Positions 47,719 through 56,166 of a stretch of 64,000 nt of DNA are shown piece after piece. This DNA is from Corynebacterium tuberculostearicum. GTDB taxonomy: Bacteria > Actinomycetota > Actinomycetes > Mycobacteriales > Mycobacteriaceae. A program made the translations under genes and the position numbers. The notes beneath the pieces were generated by a model, which saw only the letters and a list, made by a program, of their open reading frames with translations, had not been told where the DNA came from and made no database searches. The DNA lies in contig NZ_JACBZL010000001.1 in the NCBI RefSeq assembly GCF_013408445.1, positions 2,389,173 to 2,453,172 on the forward strand, in the 5' to 3' direction. Every line of letters starts with the position of its first letter. Positions within the stretch are counted from its first letter, which is position 1.

Positions 47719-47783
47719 GGTGCTGTTGCAAAGTTGGGGCATAGGAAGAGCATAAAAGAAGCGTAGCGGTTAACCGCTACGCT
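47719..47783. mobile_element. IS6-family terminal remnant plus perfect palindrome
   Basis: GGTGCTGTTGCAAAGTT (47719-47735) is close to the terminal repeat of IS6/IS26-type elements (GGNNCTGTTGCAAA). No transposase of that family follows, so it is a solo end. A 24-bp perfect palindrome occupies 47760-47783 (centre GGTT/AACC). Its role is unclear. Confidence 0.55.
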
Positions 47784-47924
47784 GTGTTGTGGGGCTTTTG
47801 ACTTTTTACGGTGCACGTGTTTTAGTTAGTGGTTCGTTTCTTTCCTCGGGTGATTGCGACGGTATTCCTCGACCAAGTGAGCAATACCCGGCGCAGCCTG
47901 GGAGCGTGATGCTCCTATGTTGTG

Positions 47925-49154
47925 TCAAGCTGATTTGAGAAGTTCTTCATAAGCCAACCTCAACTCCGGCAAAGGGCGCTTGCCGGTTTCGATATCACTG
48001 ATTCTCGCCGGGGCACACCCGAGTTTTTCAGCAACCTGGGCTTGCGATAACTGCCTCTCGATCCGTCGAGCTTTGAGTTCATCAACCTCTACCTGGCCCG
48101 TTGGAAGAACGGCCTGACCCAAGCACAACACCCGGTAGACCTCCCTGACAATGGCGCGTTTCAGACACCGTAAGATCTCCTTTTTCGACAATCCTTCCTT
48201 GGTGCGTTTGGCTACGTAGTCCCTGGTGCGTTGGTCATGATGCATCCGCACCAACGCGATCCGATGCAACGCAGAATTCGCCCGACGATCACCACCCCGG
48301 TTGAGACGGTGCCGATGAGTCCGTCCAGAACTAGCCGGAATCGGTGCGGCCCCGCACAGATGAGCTAATGCTGCCTCGGAGTGAATCCGGCCTGGATTAT
48401 CCCCCACACTGACAATCAGATCAGCAGCCACCACGGAACCACACCCAAATATCGAGGTCACATGCGGATTGATCATCTCAACCAGGATACTGATGTGTTT
48501 TTCCAGCTGCGTACCCTGTTTCTGTAAATCACGATAGGTGGTGGCTAATGTCTTCAACGCGAGGAGCACCCCATTTCTGGGGTCGGCCAGGTCAGCTGAT
48601 GGTCGGCACCGGGACAAGGCCTCCACCATGACCAATGTGGACATCGCACTATAGCGGCGTCGAATCTCATCGGGTGCTGTGACCAGCAACGATTTGATCG
48701 TTGTCATCAGTTTCGCTGCTGTCATCACGAGCTGACGGCGGGTGATCTGCAACCCACGGAGGGATTCCACTGGCCCGGAAGTGTCTTTCGGGATGCTTAA
48801 GGCTTCCCCGGTGAGCACCTGGCGGGCGGCAGCGACAGCATCAACGGGGTCTGATTTGCCGTCCCGGCGTCGAACGGCCCGGGTAGGGCGTAAGACTTCT
48901 ACGACTGAGTATTTCTGGGTGCGAAGGTGGCGTGTCAGGCCTGCTCCATAGGAGCTGGTTCCTTCCACACCGACGGTGGTGACACCGTAGGTTGCCATGA
49001 ACTCTGAAATCGCCACGTAGCCAGGGTTGGTGGCGGGGAAGGTGTCGGTGGCGATGTGCCGGCCGGTGTCCGAAATAACGGCAACAGTGTGGGTATCGGT
49101 GTGGGTGTCGATTCCGGCAACGGGGCCGGTGGGGCAGTCGAAAGTGGTAGACAT
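47925..49154 (-). CDS. IS110-family transposase with C-terminal XRE-like HTH
   Basis: 409 aa. The RuvC-like DEDD domain shows Asp in GIDTHTDTH, Glu in VGVEGTSSYG and D-x-x-D in KSDPVDAVAAAR; the C-terminal Tnp20 domain carries the catalytic Ser in PIPASSGRTHRH. The last ~55 residues (from ~355) add a Cro/XRE-like HTH (RRIERQLSQAQVAEKLGCAP, ARISDIETGKR) that is not part of the usual IS110 core. The gene is intact, so the element may be active. Confidence 0.9.
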   Translation of the reverse strand: MSTTFDCPTGPVAGIDTHTDTHTVAVISDTGRHIATDTFPATNPGYVAISEFMATYGVTTVGVEGTSSYGAGLTRHLRTQKYSVVEVLRPTRAVRRRDGKSDPVDAVAAARQVLTGEALSIPKDTSGPVESLRGLQITRRQLVMTAAKLMTTIKSLLVTAPDEIRRRYSAMSTLVMVEALSRCRPSADLADPRNGVLLALKTLATTYRDLQKQGTQLEKHISILVEMINPHVTSIFGCGSVVAADLIVSVGDNPGRIHSEAALAHLCGAAPIPASSGRTHRHRLNRGGDRRANSALHRIALVRMHHDQRTRDYVAKRTKEGLSKKEILRCLKRAIVREVYRVLCLGQAVLPTGQVEVDELKARRIERQLSQAQVAEKLGCAPARISDIETGKRPLPELRLAYEELLKSA

Positions 49155-49160
49155 TGGGGA

Positions 49161-49226
49161 TCAGGTCCTGTCTGTGAGCAAACGTGCGGGTGACCCGCGA
49201 TCCGGGGTTTCCGGGCAGACAAGACG
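49161..49226 (-). ncRNA. Candidate bridge RNA of the IS110 element
   Basis: The non-coding stretch just upstream of the transposase can fold: an outer stem TGTCTG/CAGACA (49169-49174 and 49216-49221) encloses GCGGG-TGA-CCCGC and CCGG-loop-CCGG hairpins. IS110 elements encode a bridge RNA here that pairs with donor and target DNA. The full RNA probably reaches to ~49280. The transcript was not demonstrated. Confidence 0.4.
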
Positions 49227-49289
49227 CTGATGGGACGACTACACTAGACACCTGCCGGGGTGGTCACGGTGGAGACGTCACGCTCCTAT

Positions 49290-49463
49290 AAGGTCATGGG
49301 CGGATTCACCAGATTGCGGTACAGGGTCGGAACTAACATGGAAGACAGATCACGCTGAAGGCACATGAGGAGATCATGGCCAGTCAAGAAGTGGGTCATT
49401 CCACGTGGTTCCGATCCTGTATTCCCATTATCAGCGTCAAGTTGTTTGTGTGTGGGGCTGGGT
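49290..49463. other. Spacer between the IS110 and IS256 remnants
   Basis: About 170 bases with no gene or clear signal; probably the downstream end of the IS256-type element and debris of earlier insertions. Confidence 0.4.
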
Positions 49464-49925
49464 TTATAGGTATTTGTCGAAGCGGTCGGGGTAGGCCACG
49501 GCCATTTGGTTGATGGCATGTTTCCACCCGTTGGTTTTCGCCCCTTCAATGTAGCCGTTGCACTCAGTTGCCCGTTTCGCCTTCTTCACACGCTGGGCGG
49601 CGTGCTTGTCCTCGATGTTGCAGATCATCAACCATAGGGTCTTCAGCGCCGCGGTGTCGTTCGGGAATTGGCTGCGGTTACGGGTGGCTTTGCGCAGTTC
49701 AGCATTCAGCGATTCGATGGAGTTCGTGGTGTAGAGCACCCTGCGGGCTGCCGGCGGGAACTGCAGAAACGGCACGAACCGATCCCACGCACCACGCCAC
49801 ACCTTGACCGATTGCGGATACTTCCGTCTCAGCTCGGACGCCTCGAACGCGTTCAGGGCGGCACGCGCGGTGTCCTCGTTCGGCGCGGTGTAGACCTCCC
49901 GCAAAGCGCTGGATACGGGTTTGCG
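49464..49925 (-). pseudogene. IS256-family (Mutator) transposase, C-terminal fragment
   Basis: About 154 residues of a ~400-residue transposase. VLYTTNSIESLNAELRKATR (catalytic Glu region) and RFVPFLQFPPAARR are characteristic of the IS256 family; the N-terminal DDE residues are missing. The frame stays open upstream to ~49925 (KPVSSALREVY) and then breaks at the junction with the integrase scrap. It is inactive. Confidence 0.8.
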
Positions 49926-49979
49926 GTCCTGGTAAGACCCCCACCTGTTCGCCGTCCGGATCCACTCGTTTTAGCACCG

Positions 49980-50261
49980 GGGGATGCTCACTCGCACTGG
50001 CGGTCAGATAATGCCGTCAAGGCGTGCGTGGCGCTCTACCAAGATCTCGGTGCCCAGCTGGGTGATGAAACCATTTCTTCCATGAGGTCTCACGCCTGTC
50101 GCACAGTGCTCAACAACTGCGCGATCGCTCGCGGAGTTCCCGCCGAGATCCGAAGCGCTTTCTTTGGGCACACTGAGGCGATGAACGCTCGAAACTACAC
50201 GGACCTCACCGACGTTTCGGCCATGCAGTCAGTGCTCACGGGTGGTGCACTAGAGGGATGA
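49980..50261 (+). pseudogene. Tyrosine integrase, C-terminal fragment
   Basis: About 93 residues. SHACRTVLNN carries the H-x-x-R box, and AFFGHTEAMNARNYTD carries the GH and catalytic Tyr motifs of phage-type tyrosine recombinases. The N-terminal two thirds are missing, cut by the IS256 remnant at ~49925-49980. It points toward the right attachment site 90 bases away, the normal position of an island integrase. Inactive. Confidence 0.78.
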
Positions 50262-50350
50262 TTCTGAATGATTCCAAATGATAGAAAACAAGCTTAAACA
50301 GCATGGCCAGAATTGAATAACACCAGTTAGGCTCGAATCTAATCCGATAG

Positions 50351-50388
50351 CCCAGAGGTCGTAGGTTCGAGTCCTGCCTCCGCTACCA
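50351..50388 (+). repeat. attR: duplicated 3' half of tRNA-fMet
   Basis: 38 bases matching tRNA-fMet positions 40-77 with two changes (A to G in the T loop, C to T in the acceptor stem). It cannot make a tRNA as the 5' half is absent. A hairpin terminator (CCCTCATCGG/CCGGTGAGGG, 50398-50421) follows, parallel to the one after the intact tRNA. Confidence 0.88.
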
Positions 50389-50397
50389 ACTTCCAGG

Positions 50398-50427
50398 CCC
50401 TCATCGGTTCGCCGGTGAGGGTCATTT
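50398..50427 (+). terminator. Hairpin terminator beyond attR
   Basis: CCCTCATCGG/CCGGTGAGGG with one G:U pair, a TTCG loop, then ATTTTAG; probably the original tRNA-fMet terminator before island entry. Confidence 0.7.
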
Positions 50428-50586
50428 TAGTTTTCTGATCTCCATCAGCAGGCGCATTTGTGTAATACACGTTTCGTTTCCGCCGCAGGGAATAGGATGC
50501 CCCCGACAAAGTTTTTCGTGCATGCTTCCGAACTTTCTGGAACCCTAGAGGAGAGAAGATAAATCTATTTAAAGGAGTACGCAGCA

Positions 50587-51321
50587 ATGGCGAATAACCT
50601 AGGCCACGAAGTTGATTTGGACCGCAACGAATATAAGTACCTAGCGTCTGAAGACAACGCGTCTTCGTCGGCTAAGGCTAACGAGTCCGCGCATTCCGGC
50701 GCAGGCGCTGCCGCTGCAGGCGCCGGCGTTGCAGCAGCAGGCGCCGCGGGCGCAGCCGGCCTATCCACACCAGTAGGCAAGCAGGCTGCGGATAATGCAG
50801 AATCCACCGCCAGCAAGTACGAGCCGCAGAATCACGTCGTCGCTGGCGCCGACGAAGAACATGTAGGCACTGCCCCCGAGCAGCCGGACCTGCAGGAGAA
50901 GCTGGATGAGGATAACTCGGACTATGCGCCAAGCCAGCACATCGTAGGTGGCGCGAAGGAAGAGCACATTGGTTCTGCCCCGCAGCAGCCGGACCTGCAG
51001 GAGAAGCTGGACGAAGATAACTCGGACTACGCACCGAGCCAGCACATCGTAGGCGAAGCAAACGAAGAGCGTGTTGCTACTGCGCCGAACCAGGACAACG
51101 TCAATGGGCAGCAGTCCTCTGAGCGCCTGGATCAGCTAAAGGGCAAGGCATCCGAGGCTGGTAGCGCCGTAGGCGATGCGTTCCAGCGTGCTAAGGGCTT
51201 CGTGGAGGACAAGGCACACGAGTACCAAGAGGAGTCCACGAAGAAGGGTGGCTTCTTTGACCGCGTCAAGGGCGCTGTGCGCGATGCTCGCGAGTCCATC
51301 GAGGACAAGCGCAAGAACTAA
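50587..51321 (+). CDS. Acidic repeat protein with 35-residue tandem repeat
   Basis: 244 aa. N-terminal polar part, an Ala/Gly-only segment (~40-60), then tandem repeats of 35 residues built on QPDLQEKLDEDNSDYAPSQH (105-bp DNA period; two near-perfect copies from ~50881 to 51060 and a partial one before). The C-terminus is amphipathic helix (GKASEAGSAVGDAFQRAKGF) like CsbD/LEA stress proteins. AGGAG precedes the ATG. Function unknown; possibly a stress or surface protein. Confidence 0.7.
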   Translation: MANNLGHEVDLDRNEYKYLASEDNASSSAKANESAHSGAGAAAAGAGVAAAGAAGAAGLSTPVGKQAADNAESTASKYEPQNHVVAGADEEHVGTAPEQPDLQEKLDEDNSDYAPSQHIVGGAKEEHIGSAPQQPDLQEKLDEDNSDYAPSQHIVGEANEERVATAPNQDNVNGQQSSERLDQLKGKASEAGSAVGDAFQRAKGFVEDKAHEYQEESTKKGGFFDRVKGAVRDARESIEDKRKN

Positions 51322-51335
51322 CCAGCGCTGATATT

Positions 51336-51370
51336 AAGCCGCTTTCCCAGGGTTCGGGGAGGCGGCTTTT
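51336..51370 (+). terminator. Terminator after the repeat protein
   Basis: AAGCCGCtttCCC against GGGGAGGCGGCTTTT; similar in loop and stem to the terminator at 53087. Confidence 0.75.
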
Positions 51371-51388
51371 GTCGTATGCGCAATCCTG

Positions 51389-51832
51389 CTAATCGTCTAA
51401 GGCGCGAAGGTAGAGTCGGCTAATCAGCAGGCGCCTTGGCACGTCCACAAGGGGGCGCAGGAAGGGGAGGAAGGGCTCGGAGGCGGCGTCGATAAGAAGC
51501 AGTGTGCGGCCATCGCGCAGGCGCTCAAGGGTGAAGGTTTCTTCGCCGCGCTCGAGGTGTCCGGGAAGGGTGCCGTAGGTGAACCCGCAGCGGCCGTCCT
51601 CGTGGAATACATCGACCACGCGGCAGCGAAAGTCCCACGGACCGAGGCCCATGGTGACCTCCGCGCCGAGCTCCACCACCTCATGGGTGGGGCGCACGCG
51701 GAAAAGGCCGCTGCGTTGGATTGACCAGCGGAAAAGCCGGTGTGCGGCGGTATCAAAATCAGCGTCGATGACTCGTGACATGTGCAGCTGCGGAAAGCCA
51801 GAAGTATCGGAATAAGACAGCGGTGTGACCAT
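51389..51832 (-). CDS. DUF1990 family protein
   Basis: 147 aa from ATG 51832 (MVTPLSYSDTSGFPQLHMSR). The SRPBCC-like features (TPLSYSDTS, GTLPGHLERGEETFTLERL, WDFRCRVVDV) mark the DUF1990 family of unknown function. TATCAT lies 7 bases upstream, predicting a leaderless mRNA; the longer reading upstream is rejected. Its 3' end is ~20 bases from the convergent terminator. Confidence 0.85.
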   Translation of the reverse strand: MVTPLSYSDTSGFPQLHMSRVIDADFDTAAHRLFRWSIQRSGLFRVRPTHEVVELGAEVTMGLGPWDFRCRVVDVFHEDGRCGFTYGTLPGHLERGEETFTLERLRDGRTLLLIDAASEPFLPFLRPLVDVPRRLLISRLYLRALDD

Positions 51833-51981
51833 GCGTCCGATGATAGGGGAGGGGTGATCACCCCCGAATTCTGGAAGAAATATAACGGCTTGGACACAGT
51901 CACAGGAGTTTGCTGTTTCCACAATTTTTTCGTGCCAGTATCGAGCTTGCACGATGTTGACAACTGAAAGTAGGTACTTTG

Positions 51982-53070
51982 ATGCTTCGCATTCCGCACC
52001 TTAAGAAAGTCCTGGTGGGCTCGGCTTTCGCTGGTGCGTTTTTCCTGGGCTCCCCGGCTGCAGGCGCTCAGGAATTGCCCCAACCGGATTTCGATTCCGC
52101 AGGGATTATTGACCAGGTCCGAGATGGCCTGGCTGGGGTAGGCATCCACACCCCGCAGGTGGATAAGAACGTCACCGACGCCGTAGATTCCTCTGTGCGC
52201 AACGCGCAGCAAGCCGTGCAGCATACGGCCCAGCAGGCGCAGTACGCGGAGCCGATGACCAACCCGAATCCCATCGGCCTAGCGGAGCAGGCCACCCAGC
52301 CGGAGTTTAAACCTAAGGGCACCAATCCGAATTACAAGTGGAAAAATGATGGATTTTCTAAGGTGGCTGCCGGTAAGCCACAGGCTGACTATGTGCTGCA
52401 CCGCGTGCCGGGTTCTTTCTTTGATGCCCCACGCATTCCAGAAGAATCTGTTGCGGCCATGAATGAGGGCGAGTCGCTTTATGGCCCCGGCACCCCGGTT
52501 TATGTCGATGAGAAGATGATGTGCACCCTGACTGTGGCGGGCAACGATAATGCTGGCCGCAAGGTTGGGCTTACCGCTGCGCACTGCGGCAACGTGGGGG
52601 ATTCGGTCACCTCCGCCGATTCGGAGCAGATTGGCCCAACCGGCACCGTGGTGTCCAAGAATGAAGACTTGGATTACGCCGTCATCGAGTTCGGCTCTAA
52701 GGCCAAGGTATCCCGCTCCTATAATGGTGTGACCGTCAACGAGTTGGGCGGTGGCGTTAAGCCGGGGCAGCAGGTGTGCAAGCAGGGTGTTGCCACCGGG
52801 AAGACCTGCGGCATGACCTATCAGCAGGAAAAGAAAATTCAGGTTAACCAGGTATGCGCCATGATGGGCGATTCCGGTGCACCGTTGTTGGTCAACGGCC
52901 GACTCATTGGTTCGATTACCGGCGGTTTCCTGCCGGTGAATTTCCCGTGCCGCACCCCGCTGCAGGGTCCGGTGCATAACCCAACCGCCGCAAACACCAT
53001 GGATGCAGTCTTGGCGGATATGAACCGCCGCGGTGGCGTAGGTGCTGGTTTTACATTGCCTGAGGACTAG
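51982..53070 (+). CDS. Secreted trypsin-like serine protease (S1)
   Basis: 362 aa. Signal peptide (~1-28, ending SPAAGAQ) and a pro-region to ~150; the peptidase has the His in GLTAAHCGN, an Asp in NEDLDYAVIEF and the Ser in MMGDSGAPLLVNG. Paired cysteines (MCTL...HCG, KQGVATGKTCG) form the disulfides. It is a mature exported protease of chymotrypsin type as found in many skin corynebacteria. ATG 51982 preferred over TTG three bases before it. Confidence 0.92.
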   Translation: MLRIPHLKKVLVGSAFAGAFFLGSPAAGAQELPQPDFDSAGIIDQVRDGLAGVGIHTPQVDKNVTDAVDSSVRNAQQAVQHTAQQAQYAEPMTNPNPIGLAEQATQPEFKPKGTNPNYKWKNDGFSKVAAGKPQADYVLHRVPGSFFDAPRIPEESVAAMNEGESLYGPGTPVYVDEKMMCTLTVAGNDNAGRKVGLTAAHCGNVGDSVTSADSEQIGPTGTVVSKNEDLDYAVIEFGSKAKVSRSYNGVTVNELGGGVKPGQQVCKQGVATGKTCGMTYQQEKKIQVNQVCAMMGDSGAPLLVNGRLIGSITGGFLPVNFPCRTPLQGPVHNPTAANTMDAVLADMNRRGGVGAGFTLPED

Positions 53071-53086
53071 CCTCGCCAATCCTTTT

Positions 53087-53120
53087 GCCCGCTTTCCCAG
53101 CCTTGGGGAGCGGGCTTTGT
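53087..53120 (+). terminator. Protease gene terminator
   Basis: GCCCGCT/AGCGGGC followed by TTTG; same family as the hairpin at 51336. Confidence 0.75.
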
Positions 53121-53234
53121 GCATCTTTGGCTGGTGCTAATAACCACAGCCAGTGGGGTATAGCGTGAATTACTTGCGAGCCCTATCCAGAAGCCAGCCA
53201 GAGAGCCGCGTGATAGTGCAGCCGTCCTTATTGT

Positions 53235-53284
53235 CACGCACCCGCCGCTAACCCGGATGCGAAACGCTGGGCGGCAGGTGCGTG
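53235..53284. terminator. Hairpin downstream of hisN
   Basis: CACGCACCCGCCGC/GCGGCAGGTGCGTG (13 of 14 paired) with a 22-base loop; likely terminator for the minus-strand hisN operon, which ends at 53308. Confidence 0.6.
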
Positions 53285-53307
53285 TTACTTCAGCTGCGGA
53301 GAAATCC

Positions 53308-54090
53308 CTAGCGCTGCAGTGCGGCTAGGGCGTGCTTGTGGAGCAGGCCGTTGGAGGCGACGCCGGATCCGCCGTGTGGGCCGGGGTTTCCGTCCAGATC
53401 CGTGAACGTACCGCCGGCCTCGGTCACGATGAGGGAGGGCGCGGCGAGGTCCCACAAGGACACCTCGGGTTCGGCGGCGATGTCTACCGCGCCTTCGGCC
53501 ACGAGGCAGTAGGACCAGAAATCACCATAGCCGCGCAGGCGCCAAGTCTTGTCCGTGAGCGCGAGGAACTGATCGCGCAGGCCGCGTTCGGCCCATCCGG
53601 TCAGCGAGCTCATGGCCAGCGAAGAATCGGCGAGCTTTTCCACGTGGGATACGCCCAAGCGCTTCGGCTCGCCGCCGAAAACGCGGAAGGCACCAGCGCC
53701 CTTGGCTGCATACCACCGGCGGCGCAGGGCGGGTGCGGAAACCACCGAAACTACCGGCTCGCCATCTTCCAACAGGGAGATGAGCGTGGCCCATACGGGG
53801 ACGCCACGCACGAAGTTCTTGGTGCCGTCGATGGGATCGATGACCCACTGGCGGCCCTTATAGCAGGCCTCGCCGCCGTATTCCTCACCCAACACTTCAT
53901 CGCGCGGGCGGGAGCGCTTAAGGGATTCGCGGATTTGCTTCTCACAGGTGAGGTCCGCATCCGATACGGGAGACATATCTGGCTTTTCCTTGACGGAAAG
54001 GTCCGAGGCCTCGAAACGATGCATGGTCACTACATCGGCATGGCCGGCCAGCTCGAGCGCGAGGCCCAAGTCTTCTTTAAACTTACCCAC
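53308..54090 (-). CDS. hisN: Histidinol-phosphatase, IMPase family
   Basis: 260 aa. Dephosphorylates histidinol phosphate in histidine synthesis. GEEYG (Glu metal ligand), [12 protein letters not shown] (motif 1), and the distal [15 protein letters not shown] (motif 2) define the Mg-dependent phosphatase. It lies beside a second IMPase-family gene and prfB as in C. glutamicum (HisN locus). The start overlaps the upstream gene by 8 bases; ATG 54090. Confidence 0.9.
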   Translation of the reverse strand: MGKFKEDLGLALELAGHADVVTMHRFEASDLSVKEKPDMSPVSDADLTCEKQIRESLKRSRPRDEVLGEEYGGEACYKGRQWVIDPIDGTKNFVRGVPVWATLISLLEDGEPVVSVVSAPALRRRWYAAKGAGAFRVFGGEPKRLGVSHVEKLADSSLAMSSLTGWAERGLRDQFLALTDKTWRLRGYGDFWSYCLVAEGAVDIAAEPEVSLWDLAAPSLIVTEAGGTFTDLDGNPGPHGGSGVASNGLLHKHALAALQR

Positions 54091-54910
54091 GGAGCCAATC
54101 CTCCATCTGATCCACTACCTGTTTATTGCCGGCCAGGCACCATTCGACGCCGCCGGCTTCTACCTTGCGGGCAGCACCGCCGGCTGCCTCCACGAGGGCT
54201 TTGCCGGGGAACCAATCCCAATCCGCCACCGAATGCTGCATCCATGCGCCCCATGTGCCATCGGCCACGGAGGACAGGTCAACAGAACCGGCACCGAGCA
54301 TACGGACTGTAGCAAAGTTTTCCGCCACGCGCTGCCATGCCCCGCGGATATCCGCATCCACCAGCGAGGTTGGGTGCAGATACGTGGATAGTGAAATCTG
54401 CTCGGCCGGCTTCTCCTCTAGGCGAGCCACCTCTTTCCCGTCGAGGGAAGTGGGGTAGTCCCGGCCGCCGAACCAGGTATAGCCCATGGCGGGGCGGTGG
54501 ACGGCGCCGAGGGTGATCCCGGTGGCGTCGGTAAGCGCGAGGGCAGAGCACCAATAATCGGAGCCGGAAGAGAAGTTGTAGGTGCCATCGACCGGGTCAA
54601 TGACCCAGGTACGGCCGGACTGGGACTCGCGGGCCGCACCCTCTTCGCCGAGGATGCCGTCTTCCGGGCGCACTGCCTCGAGCACGCCCGCAACGAAGCG
54701 CTCGGCCGCCCTGTCTGCATCCGTAACCACGTCCGAGATAGAAGTCTTTTGCTCTACGTCGACGCCCATCTCGCGCAAGCGCCAGGCCAGGCGGCCGGCG
54801 TTATAGACAAGGGCCTGCGCTAGGTGCGCATCCCCGTCATCCGCGTGCGCGACAATGAAGGTCTTGATGACCGCGTCGATCATCTCCTGCAAGCTCGGCT
54901 TTTGATCCAT
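54083..54910 (-). CDS. Inositol monophosphatase family protein
   Basis: 275 aa from ATG 54910 ([10 protein letters not shown]). Mg ligand motifs GEEGAA and [12 protein letters not shown] are intact, while the second motif reads [16 protein letters not shown]. It probably dephosphorylates inositol phosphate or another sugar phosphate. The alternative start at 54925 adds five residues. Co-transcribed with hisN through an 8-base overlap; divergent from prfB. Confidence 0.88.
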   Translation of the reverse strand: MDQKPSLQEMIDAVIKTFIVAHADDGDAHLAQALVYNAGRLAWRLREMGVDVEQKTSISDVVTDADRAAERFVAGVLEAVRPEDGILGEEGAARESQSGRTWVIDPVDGTYNFSSGSDYWCSALALTDATGITLGAVHRPAMGYTWFGGRDYPTSLDGKEVARLEEKPAEQISLSTYLHPTSLVDADIRGAWQRVAENFATVRMLGAGSVDLSSVADGTWGAWMQHSVADWDWFPGKALVEAAGGAARKVEAGGVEWCLAGNKQVVDQMEDWLRG

Positions 54911-54979
54911 GCCCACCATTGTCACCCTAAACGCGGCCGATGGCTAATTATGCCGGCCGGGTGGGTAGGATTGGGGCCT

Positions 54980-56083
54980 ATGCGTCCCGAAGTAACAGCA
55001 CGGCTCAAGCAATTGGAAACCACCCTGACCACCATCGAGAAGGTCATGGACCCGGAGGCTTTGGCTGCCCGCATTCGGGAACTAGAGGCCCAAGCCGGCG
55101 ACCCGTCCCTGTGGGATGACCCCGCCCATGCGCAAAAGGTAACGTCCGAGCTTTCCGCAGCGCAGGCTAAGGTTCGCAAGCTGGAATCGCTGCGCGGGCG
55201 GCTGGAGGACATGCCCGTGATGTACGAACTCGCGGAAGAAGAGGGGGATACCTCCCTGGCGGATGATGAGCTCGATTCCCTGGAGTCTGCCATCGAATCG
55301 TTGGAGGTCACCACCATGCTTTCTGGTGAGTATGACCCGCGCGAGGCGGTTATCAATATCCGCTCCGGCGCCGGCGGTGTGGACGCGGCCGACTGGGCCG
55401 AGATGCTCATGCGCATGTACACGCGCTGGGCGGAAAAGCATGGCCACAAGGTCGACGTCTATGACATCTCTTATGCGGAGGAGGCCGGAATCAAGTCCGC
55501 GACCTTTGTCGTCCACGGTGAATACATGTACGGCCAGCTGTCCGTGGAGCAGGGTGCGCACCGCCTGGTGCGCATTTCGCCCTTCGATAACCAAGGCCGG
55601 CGCCAGACCTCCTTCGCCGAGGTCGAAGTTTTGCCGGTGGTGGAGCAGACCGACCACATCGATATCCCGGATAATGACGTGCGCGTCGATGTCTATCGGT
55701 CTTCTGGTCCGGGCGGCCAGTCCGTCAATACCACCGACTCGGCGGTGCGCTTGACTCACATTCCCACCGGCATTGTAGTGACCTGCCAGAACGAAAAGTC
55801 GCAGATTCAAAATAAGGCCTCGGCCATGCGCGTGCTGCAGGCGAAGCTGCTGGAGCGCAAGCGGCAGGAGGAACAAGCTGAGCTCGATGCGTTGGGCGCC
55901 GGTGGCAACGCCTCTTGGGGCAATCAGATGCGTTCCTATGTGCTGCACCCGTACCAGATGGTCAAAGACTTGCGCACCAATTTTGAGGTGGGCGATCCCT
56001 CCAAGGTGCTCGATGGCGATATCGATGGCTTCCTTGAATCCGGTATCCGCTGGCGCATGCAGCAACAAGAAGACCAAGCTTAG
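54980..56083 (+). CDS. prfB: Peptide chain release factor 2
   Basis: 367 aa. Terminates at UGA and UAA. The codon-recognition SPF motif ([11 protein letters not shown]) and the catalytic GGQ ([11 protein letters not shown]) are intact. No in-frame UGA programmed-frameshift site occurs near codon 26, so the E. coli autoregulation is absent. TAGGAT lies 8 bases before ATG 54980, predicting a leaderless mRNA; the longer frame upstream is rejected. The nested repeat copy 2 follows the stop. Confidence 0.95.
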   Translation: MRPEVTARLKQLETTLTTIEKVMDPEALAARIRELEAQAGDPSLWDDPAHAQKVTSELSAAQAKVRKLESLRGRLEDMPVMYELAEEEGDTSLADDELDSLESAIESLEVTTMLSGEYDPREAVINIRSGAGGVDAADWAEMLMRMYTRWAEKHGHKVDVYDISYAEEAGIKSATFVVHGEYMYGQLSVEQGAHRLVRISPFDNQGRRQTSFAEVEVLPVVEQTDHIDIPDNDVRVDVYRSSGPGGQSVNTTDSAVRLTHIPTGIVVTCQNEKSQIQNKASAMRVLQAKLLERKRQEEQAELDALGAGGNASWGNQMRSYVLHPYQMVKDLRTNFEVGDPSKVLDGDIDGFLESGIRWRMQQQEDQA

Positions 56084-56166
56084 GTCCATACTGATCGGGC
56101 TGAATTGAACGCGAAAAGGCCGAACTGAGGGGAGAAAATCCTCAGTTCGGCCTGATCTCTATGGAC
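56084..56166. repeat. Nested inverted repeat, copy 2 of 2
   Basis: 83-bp relative of the element at 19969-20053: both begin GTCCATACTGATCGGGCTGAATTGA-like and end TGGACTTAA. The inner stem here is AGGCCGAACTGAGG/CCTCAGTTCGGCCT; the T-A pair of copy 1 is a C-G pair here, and pairing is kept. It lies between prfB and the convergent AbgT gene and may act as their terminator. Confidence 0.8.

Larger units (their letters stand above)
47911..49289 (-). mobile_element. IS110-family insertion sequence
   Basis: The transposase gene (47925-49154) is flanked at both ends by the direct repeat GCTCCTAT (47911-47918 and 49282-49289). The long untranslated side lies upstream of the gene, as expected for the IS110 group in which the left end encodes a bridge RNA. 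Exact borders need a comparison with other copies. Confidence 0.65.
45152..50388. mobile_element. Genomic island in tRNA-fMet (5.2 kb, degenerate)
   Basis: The 3' half of tRNA-fMet (45152-45189) is repeated at 50351-50388 with two substitutions, and similarity runs on for ~7 bases (ACTTCCA) at both ends. Between them lie a MerR-SulP pair, an IS110 element, IS6 and IS256 remnants and the C-terminal part of a tyrosine integrase 90 bases from the right copy. The element is no longer mobile because its integrase is truncated. Confidence 0.85.

Noticed and set aside
49286..49549. Minus-strand ORF beginning MKGRKPTGGN
   Set aside because: It is a different frame through the end of the IS256 remnant and its flank, with no similarity or ribosome site.
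50339..50587. Minus-strand ORF across the tRNA remnant (...VAEAGLEPTTSGLSD)
   Set aside because: Same artefact, reading the tRNA half-copy and its terminator backwards.
54824..54979. Longer N-terminus for prfB, or a programmed +1 frameshift
   Set aside because: The extension overlaps the divergent IMPase gene, and no in-frame UGA precedes the conserved start.
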